10,367 nt of DNA. Source: Sulfurimonas sp. (GTDB lineage: Bacteria; Campylobacterota; Campylobacteria; Campylobacterales; Sulfurimonadaceae). The notes below the pieces were generated by a model, which saw only the letters and a program-made list of their open reading frames with translations, was not told where the DNA came from and searched no databases. The position numbers were made by a program, and so were the translations under genes. Positions within the stretch are counted from its first letter, which is position 1, and each line of letters begins with the position of its first letter. Location of the stretch: contig JANTGW010000023.1 of assembly GCA_024762705.1 (NCBI GenBank), positions 1 to 10,367 on the forward strand. The letters run 5' to 3'. This document shows positions 7,784 through 10,367 of the stretch, one piece after another.

Positions 7784-9390
7784 ACTTTACCCTTCTTCGA
7801 ACCTTTAAATATTTCAAAATAAAACCCTTCTTTGACCAATAGTTTGTAAAACAGCCATTTCATTTTATTTGGTTTCACATCAATGTTTGGAATCTCCACA
7901 AAGTGCTGCCTGTACATGAACAACCAGCCTATCATCATAATGATAGCGAGCATAACCATTGCACTGAGCATCGTCACATTCAATGTTGCTGCTTTGTAAA
8001 AGAGCAATGCATCCTTACCGTATAAAAAGTGTTCAAAGGTCAAACCGATAAACTCATAAGTGAACAGAATCAGAACAAATGTACTGATCAAGGCTACTAC
8101 AACTTTAATGGAATCAGACCTCGACACCTTAAAGAATGATAAAAAGAGTTGTGTTCCCGTCAGCCATGCAAAAGCCAATATGACTATTGCAGCATTAAAT
8201 TCAAAAAACTCATCTGTCAGAAGTATTTTAATCCCTACAAAAGCAAGTACAGGAACTATAGTAAAAAGCGCTATCAGATAAAATGTCTGATTACTTTTAT
8301 GCCCTGTTTTTTCTGCCCAAAACACTTTATATGAAAGTCTTTCAGGAATATTAGGATCATGTCTTGCATACTTTATAAGAGCACCTGATTCCAAGAAAAG
8401 AGTTGCTTTAAATATACCATGCACCATCAAGTGGTAAATCGCAAGTGAAAATGCTCCTAACCCTACTTCCATAATCATGTAGCCCATCTGACCAACTGTT
8501 GAGTACCCGAGAGAACGTTTGATATCTGAGACGACAAGCATTAAAGCTGATGCAAATATCGCAGTAAACAACCCTACTACAAAAGCTATGTTTAACACGG
8601 CCGGAGTCAGTATAAGCAGATATGCCAGTTTATTTAGCAATATACCCCCGACATTGACCACACCTGCGTGCATTAATGCTGAAACCGGTGTTGGTGCTTC
8701 CGATGTATATGGCAACCATATATGAAATGGAACGATCGCGGATTTCATCATCGCTGCTATCAAAAATAGCAACCCTATTATAAAAATAACAGGTTCTTCA
8801 ATAGCATGTTCAGACATTGCAAGCCATTTTTGACTCAACTCTACTAGATCCAAGCTACCAAATGTTTTATATGTTAACACAACGGCAAGTAAAAAGACCA
8901 GGTCTGCACCCTTATGGATATACATTGTCCATCTAGCATTCTTTACAGCTGTTTTAGAGCCGACATTGAAAGATACAAGCAGATACAAGCCTATACTCAT
9001 CAACTGCCACGCTAAAGCAAGTACAATAAGATTGTTACTCATGACCAACAAATAGATTGATGCAAATATAAAGTTTAAAAGAATAAAAAACCTTTTATAG
9101 CCGGCTTCATCCCACATATACTTTTTTGCATACTTTCGAATAACCAATCCTAAGATAGCAACATAAGGCACTAAAATCGCTGAAAGCTGATTATATATCA
9201 GCAAGCCTCCAAAACCGACAATTTCAGTGTCTCTGCTTATGACATAATATGTCCCATATAACCCAAGTAAAGCTATCATACTTGAAAGTATTAAACTCAC
9301 TTTTGGAATAAGCTCTTTTTGCTTCACAAAGATCAATAAAAAAGCTATTATTATCGGTATAGCGGGAATAAGTAATATTATTTTTTCCAC
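7780..9390 (-). CDS. dabB: DabB: NuoL/Mrp-like cation-translocating membrane subunit of the DAB pump
   Basis: A 536-residue inner-membrane protein of the proton-conducting membrane transporter family (PF00361), with about 14 membrane segments. It should energise DabA by passing H+ or Na+ into the cell. Signatures are KSAIVPFHIWLPYTSEAPTP (216-235) with channel Lys K216, SALMHAGVVN (237-246), and HLMVHGIFKATLFL (320-332 region) with H320, H324 and K328. The position matching the TM5 Glu of NuoL/NuoM (WE) is W128-Q129, one reason not to read it as a complex I subunit; no other nuo gene is nearby. The start is GTG at 9390-9388, chosen because AAGGAA (9401-9396) precedes it by five bases. The stop overlaps the next ATG by 4 bp. 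The 29-bp gap to the P-II-like gene upstream supports a common transcript. Confidence 0.93.
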   Translation of the reverse strand: MEKIILLIPAIPIIIAFLLIFVKQKELIPKVSLILSSMIALLGLYGTYYVISRDTEIVGFGGLLIYNQLSAILVPYVAILGLVIRKYAKKYMWDEAGYKRFFILLNFIFASIYLLVMSNNLIVLALAWQLMSIGLYLLVSFNVGSKTAVKNARWTMYIHKGADLVFLLAVVLTYKTFGSLDLVELSQKWLAMSEHAIEEPVIFIIGLLFLIAAMMKSAIVPFHIWLPYTSEAPTPVSALMHAGVVNVGGILLNKLAYLLILTPAVLNIAFVVGLFTAIFASALMLVVSDIKRSLGYSTVGQMGYMIMEVGLGAFSLAIYHLMVHGIFKATLFLESGALIKYARHDPNIPERLSYKVFWAEKTGHKSNQTFYLIALFTIVPVLAFVGIKILLTDEFFEFNAAIVILAFAWLTGTQLFLSFFKVSRSDSIKVVVALISTFVLILFTYEFIGLTFEHFLYGKDALLFYKAATLNVTMLSAMVMLAIIMMIGWLFMYRQHFVEIPNIDVKPNKMKWLFYKLLVKEGFYFEIFKGSKKGKV

Positions 9391-9395
9391 TCGCG

Positions 9396-9401
9396 TTCCT
9401 T
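9396..9401 (-). promoter_or_regulatory. Ribosome binding site supporting the GTG start of dabB
   Basis: The minus strand reads AAGGAA, five bases before GTG at 9390-9388. No in-frame ATG lies close by, and the first residues (MEKIILLIPA) enter directly into the first membrane helix, so the GTG start is favoured. Confidence 0.75.
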
Positions 9402-9419
9402 GATTTTTATACTAACTAC

Positions 9420-9815
9420 TTAACTTGCAGGCGTATCAATAGCATTAAAATGTTCCAAATCAACATCTCTTGCAGCTCTTTTGTTCTTAACAATTGTTTT
9501 TTCAAGGGCATCAAGGTCCTTTTCACCTGTACGGATTCGTTCAACTTCTATAACTGGTGTTACCCAGATTTTTCCAGAACCATGCTCGATATCCTGTGCA
9601 TTTGCACGAATAGCTTCCATGGCCTTGTCTTTATAAATCTCATTTGGCACAATCACAATCACCATCACTTTTTCCGTAAGTTCTATCTCTGTTCCGTCCC
9701 AACAGCCTTTTCCTAATACTTTTGTGACAGTAACACCTTGAATACCTTCTTCTTCTAACCCATGTAACACATCATTGAGTGCTGAGGGTTGTAATATACT
9801 ATTTACCTGAACCAT
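9420..9815 (-). CDS. P-II-like regulatory protein with shortened T-loop, first gene of the dab operon
   Basis: A 131-residue P-II superfamily protein, expected to be a trimeric nucleotide-sensing regulator of the DAB transporter. Core alignment to GlnB is clear: VTVTKVLGKG (28-37), B-loop GSGKIWV (79-85) with K82 (GlnB K90), and ERIRTGE (92-98) with R93/R95 (GlnB R101/R103), so ATP/ADP binding is likely. The T-loop is nine residues shorter than in GlnB and lacks the uridylylated Tyr51; Gln39, a 2-oxoglutarate/Mg-ATP contact, is W39, while K49 matches K58. A charged tail of about 25 residues follows the usual C-terminus. This recalls P-II-like proteins linked to bicarbonate transporters, such as carboxysome-associated CPII, more than GlnB/GlnK. 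I chose the ATG at 9815 over one at 9872 because AAAAAGGA sits just before it and P-II homology begins there (MVQVNSILQP). Confidence 0.9.
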   Translation of the reverse strand: MVQVNSILQPSALNDVLHGLEEEGIQGVTVTKVLGKGCWDGTEIELTEKVMVIVIVPNEIYKDKAMEAIRANAQDIEHGSGKIWVTPVIEVERIRTGEKDLDALEKTIVKNKRAARDVDLEHFNAIDTPAS

Positions 9816-9820
9816 TTTAA

Positions 9821-9828
9821 TCCTTTTT
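9821..9828 (-). promoter_or_regulatory. Ribosome binding site that decides the P-II-like start
   Basis: The minus strand reads AAAAAGGA ending five bases before ATG at 9815-9813. The upstream in-frame ATG (9872) has no such site, and the intervening 19 codons do not resemble P-II. Confidence 0.8.
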
Positions 9829-9839
9829 GAAACTAAGTT

Positions 9840-9853
9840 GACAACTGTTTGTC
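9840..9853. repeat. Inverted repeat GACAA-N4-TTGTC in the P-II-like leader
   Basis: Perfect 5-bp arms (9840-9844 and 9849-9853) around CTGT, with a further T/A match at 9838/9855. It lies 25 bp upstream of the P-II-like ATG, where a repressor or an RNA hairpin could control translation. The arms are short, so chance is a real alternative. Confidence 0.3.
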
Positions 9854-9899
9854 GATACAGCAATTTAAACATTATTATTTTTAAGCAAGGTTAAAAATA

Positions 9900-9905
9900 C
9901 TTATA
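9900..9905 (-). promoter_or_regulatory. Alternative -10 box (TATAAG) for the dab operon
   Basis: TATAAG on the minus strand, about 85 bp before the P-II-like ATG, would give a leader of roughly 75 nt. It matches the consensus at five of six positions; no clear -35 box is seen. It would lie downstream of the 9946-9951 candidate, so the two could be tandem promoters or only one may be real. Confidence 0.25.
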
Positions 9906-9945
9906 GACAACAATTAATAAAGCAAACATTTAGATTACTTTCCTA

Positions 9946-9951
9946 ATTATA
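9946..9951 (-). promoter_or_regulatory. Candidate -10 box (TATAAT) for the dab operon
   Basis: A perfect TATAAT on the minus strand, with a weak TTG-starting -35-like hexamer (TTGCAT) about 16 bp further upstream. Transcription from here would give a leader of about 120 nt before the P-II-like gene. Alternative: TATAAG at 9905-9900. Confidence 0.35.
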
Positions 9952-9978
9952 GCCATATCCAATAAATATGCAAGTTTA

Positions 9979-10013
9979 GATGTTACATTTAGTAATATAT
10001 CAAAAATAACATC
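9979..10013. repeat. Inverted repeat GATGTTA-N21-TAACATC
   Basis: Perfect 7-bp arms at 9979-9985 and 10007-10013. Inside it is a smaller dyad, TTAC-N5-GTAA (9983-9995), vaguely like half-sites of CRP/FNR-family regulators. It sits about 30 bp upstream of the minus-strand TATAAT at 9951, where an activator would bind. Confidence 0.3.
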
Positions 10014-10018
10014 CAATA

Positions 10019-10036
10019 GCTTGAAAGTACTCAAGC
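10019..10036. repeat. Inverted repeat GCTTGA-N6-TCAAGC
   Basis: Perfect 6-bp arms with half GC content, which is unlike the surrounding AT-rich sequence, around a 6-base loop. No T run follows on either strand, so it is not a terminator. An operator or small hairpin is possible. Confidence 0.35.
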
Positions 10037-10072
10037 AGAATATATTTCAGGGCTTTTATCAGTATTTTATTT

Positions 10073-10100
10073 ATTTACAAAACGTGTTTATCTTGTAAAT
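10073..10100. repeat. Inverted repeat ATTTACAA-N12-TTGTAAAT
   Basis: Perfect 8-bp arms at 10073-10080 and 10093-10100 around a 12-base centre. It lies near the middle of the divergent region and could be an operator. In DNA this AT-rich such a repeat can also arise by chance. Confidence 0.35.
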
Positions 10101-10213
10101 TAAAGATAATTCAAAGGAATTTCTAAGTAAACTCCCGATTGAAAACATAAAATATTACTCATAAAAAATATAGTGTTTGATTTTATGATGTAATATAACT
10201 GATAAATATGCTT

Positions 10214-10231
10214 AAAATTGATTTCAATTTT
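10214..10231. repeat. Palindrome AAAATTGA-TT-TCAATTTT upstream of the ferredoxin-type gene
   Basis: A compact 18-bp dyad with perfect 8-bp arms and a 2-base centre, ending 41 bp before the ATG at 10273. It lies just downstream of a possible -10 (TATAAC, 10194-10199), a position suited to a repressor site. It does not match the FNR (TTGAT-N4-ATCAA) or Fur consensus exactly. Confidence 0.4.
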
Positions 10232-10233
10232 CA

Positions 10234-10248
10234 ATAAATAGTATTTAT
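10234..10248. repeat. Palindrome ATAAATA-G-TATTTAT
   Basis: Perfect 7-bp arms with a single central base, placed two bases after the AAAATTGA palindrome and 24 bp before the ATG. The two dyads side by side may form one composite operator. The bases are all A/T apart from the centre, so confidence is low. Confidence 0.3.
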
Positions 10249-10272
10249 GTTTAAGTCATAATAGGAGAAAAA

Positions 10273-10367
10273 ATGTATTATGTAGCAAAAGTTGATGCCA
10301 GTATGTGTTCTGAGTACAAGTGTAATACTTGTACTTTATACTGTCCAGAAGCAAATACTCTAATGTT
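10273..10367 (+). CDS. 4Fe-4S ferredoxin-type protein, N-terminal fragment (possible 2-oxoacid:ferredoxin oxidoreductase small subunit)
   Basis: About 31 residues are visible before the window ends, starting MYYVAKVDASMC. Cysteines at 12, 17, 20 and 24, the last followed by Pro, give C-x4-C-x2-C-x3-CP. This is an iron-sulfur binding loop two residues longer in its first gap than the usual CxxCxxCxxxCP. The protein is cytoplasmic in character, with no signal peptide. The start is firm: AGGAG at 10263-10267, five bases from the ATG. Such short ferredoxin-like proteins occur as small (delta/epsilon) subunits of pyruvate or 2-oxoglutarate:ferredoxin oxidoreductases, the CO2-fixing enzymes of the reductive TCA cycle. 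That would fit its position divergent from the dab operon, but the downstream genes are outside the window, so the role is inference. Confidence 0.85.
   Translation, partial: MYYVAKVDASMCSEYKCNTCTLYCPEANTLM

Larger units (their letters stand above)
9816..10272. promoter_or_regulatory. Long AT-rich divergent control region between the dab operon and the ferredoxin-type gene
   Basis: This 457-bp stretch has no gene I can support on either strand and no RNA gene I recognise. It should hold the promoters for both divergent transcripts. It contains two minus-strand -10-like boxes and several short perfect inverted repeats, listed separately. The length is unusual for this compact window. AGGAG at 10263-10267, five bases before the ATG at 10273, is the ribosome binding site of the plus-strand gene. 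TATAAC at 10194-10199 is a possible plus-strand -10 box. Confidence 0.6.

Noticed and set aside
7780..9390. Annotation as NADH dehydrogenase (complex I) subunit 5
   Set aside because: It is in the same family, but no other nuo genes are nearby, the gene is in an overlapping operon with a DUF2309 gene, and the TM5 WE motif is WQ. DabB fits better.
9450..9716. Plus-strand open frame of 88 codons inside the P-II-like gene
   Set aside because: It is antisense to a clear P-II coding region, and its Phe/Cys/Asn-rich composition is typical of a shadow frame.
9816..9872. N-terminal extension of the P-II-like protein to an ATG at 9872
   Set aside because: The extra 19 codons do not resemble P-II, the upstream ATG lacks a ribosome binding site, and the ATG at 9815 has AAAAAGGA in front of it and starts exactly at the P-II homology.
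10019..10036. Intrinsic terminator hairpin
   Set aside because: The stem is only 6 bp with no T run on either side, and no gene ends in this divergent region.
9979..10248. CRISPR array or direct-repeat array
   Set aside because: The repeats are inverted, differ from one another and show no regular spacing.

Overview
The window looks like chromosomal DNA of an autotrophic member of the Campylobacterota (epsilonproteobacteria), probably Sulfurimonas-like. The reasons are the AT-rich composition, the compact tail-to-tail gene packing, a long DUF2309 (UPF0753, DabA) protein, a PleD-like REC-REC-GGDEF regulator and an NhaA antiporter. This placement is inference from sequence character and gene content; no search was run.

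Layout. At the left edge (1-86, minus) is the N-terminus of a P-loop NTPase, probably a Pif1/RecD-like helicase. It diverges from a plus-strand pair: a two-receiver diguanylate cyclase (168-1421) and nhaA (1434-2786). nhaA runs tail-to-tail into, and overlaps by 109 bp, a minus-strand enolase-superfamily dipeptide epimerase (2678-3748). Upstream of the epimerase on the minus strand is a small Cys-containing hypothetical gene (3766-4104).

The core of the window is a minus-strand operon transcribed from about 9.8 kb down to 4.2 kb: a P-II-like protein (9420-9815), DabB (7780-9390, GTG start), a small membrane protein (7052-7783) and DabA (4179-7055). The last two junctions are 4-bp ATGA overlaps, and dabA has a near-perfect Shine-Dalgarno. 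DabA/DabB form the DAB (DABs accumulate bicarbonate) system: a cation-gradient-driven, vectorial carbonic anhydrase that turns cytoplasmic CO2 into HCO3-. All four DabA zinc/active-site positions are present. The gene between dabB and dabA is the most novel item. It resembles the C-terminal half of a NuoM/Mrp-type antiporter subunit and may be a third DAB subunit. The P-II-like protein lacks 9 T-loop residues, including the uridylylation Tyr, has Trp at the Gln39 position and carries a C-terminal tail, so it probably senses something other than classical nitrogen status.

A long (457 bp), AT-rich divergent control region with several inverted repeats separates the dab operon from a truncated plus-strand 4Fe-4S ferredoxin-type gene at the right edge (10273-10367). 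If that gene begins a 2-oxoacid:ferredoxin oxidoreductase operon, the locus would pair inorganic carbon uptake with reductive TCA CO2 fixation rather than with Rubisco and carboxysomes. None of the latter genes are seen here.
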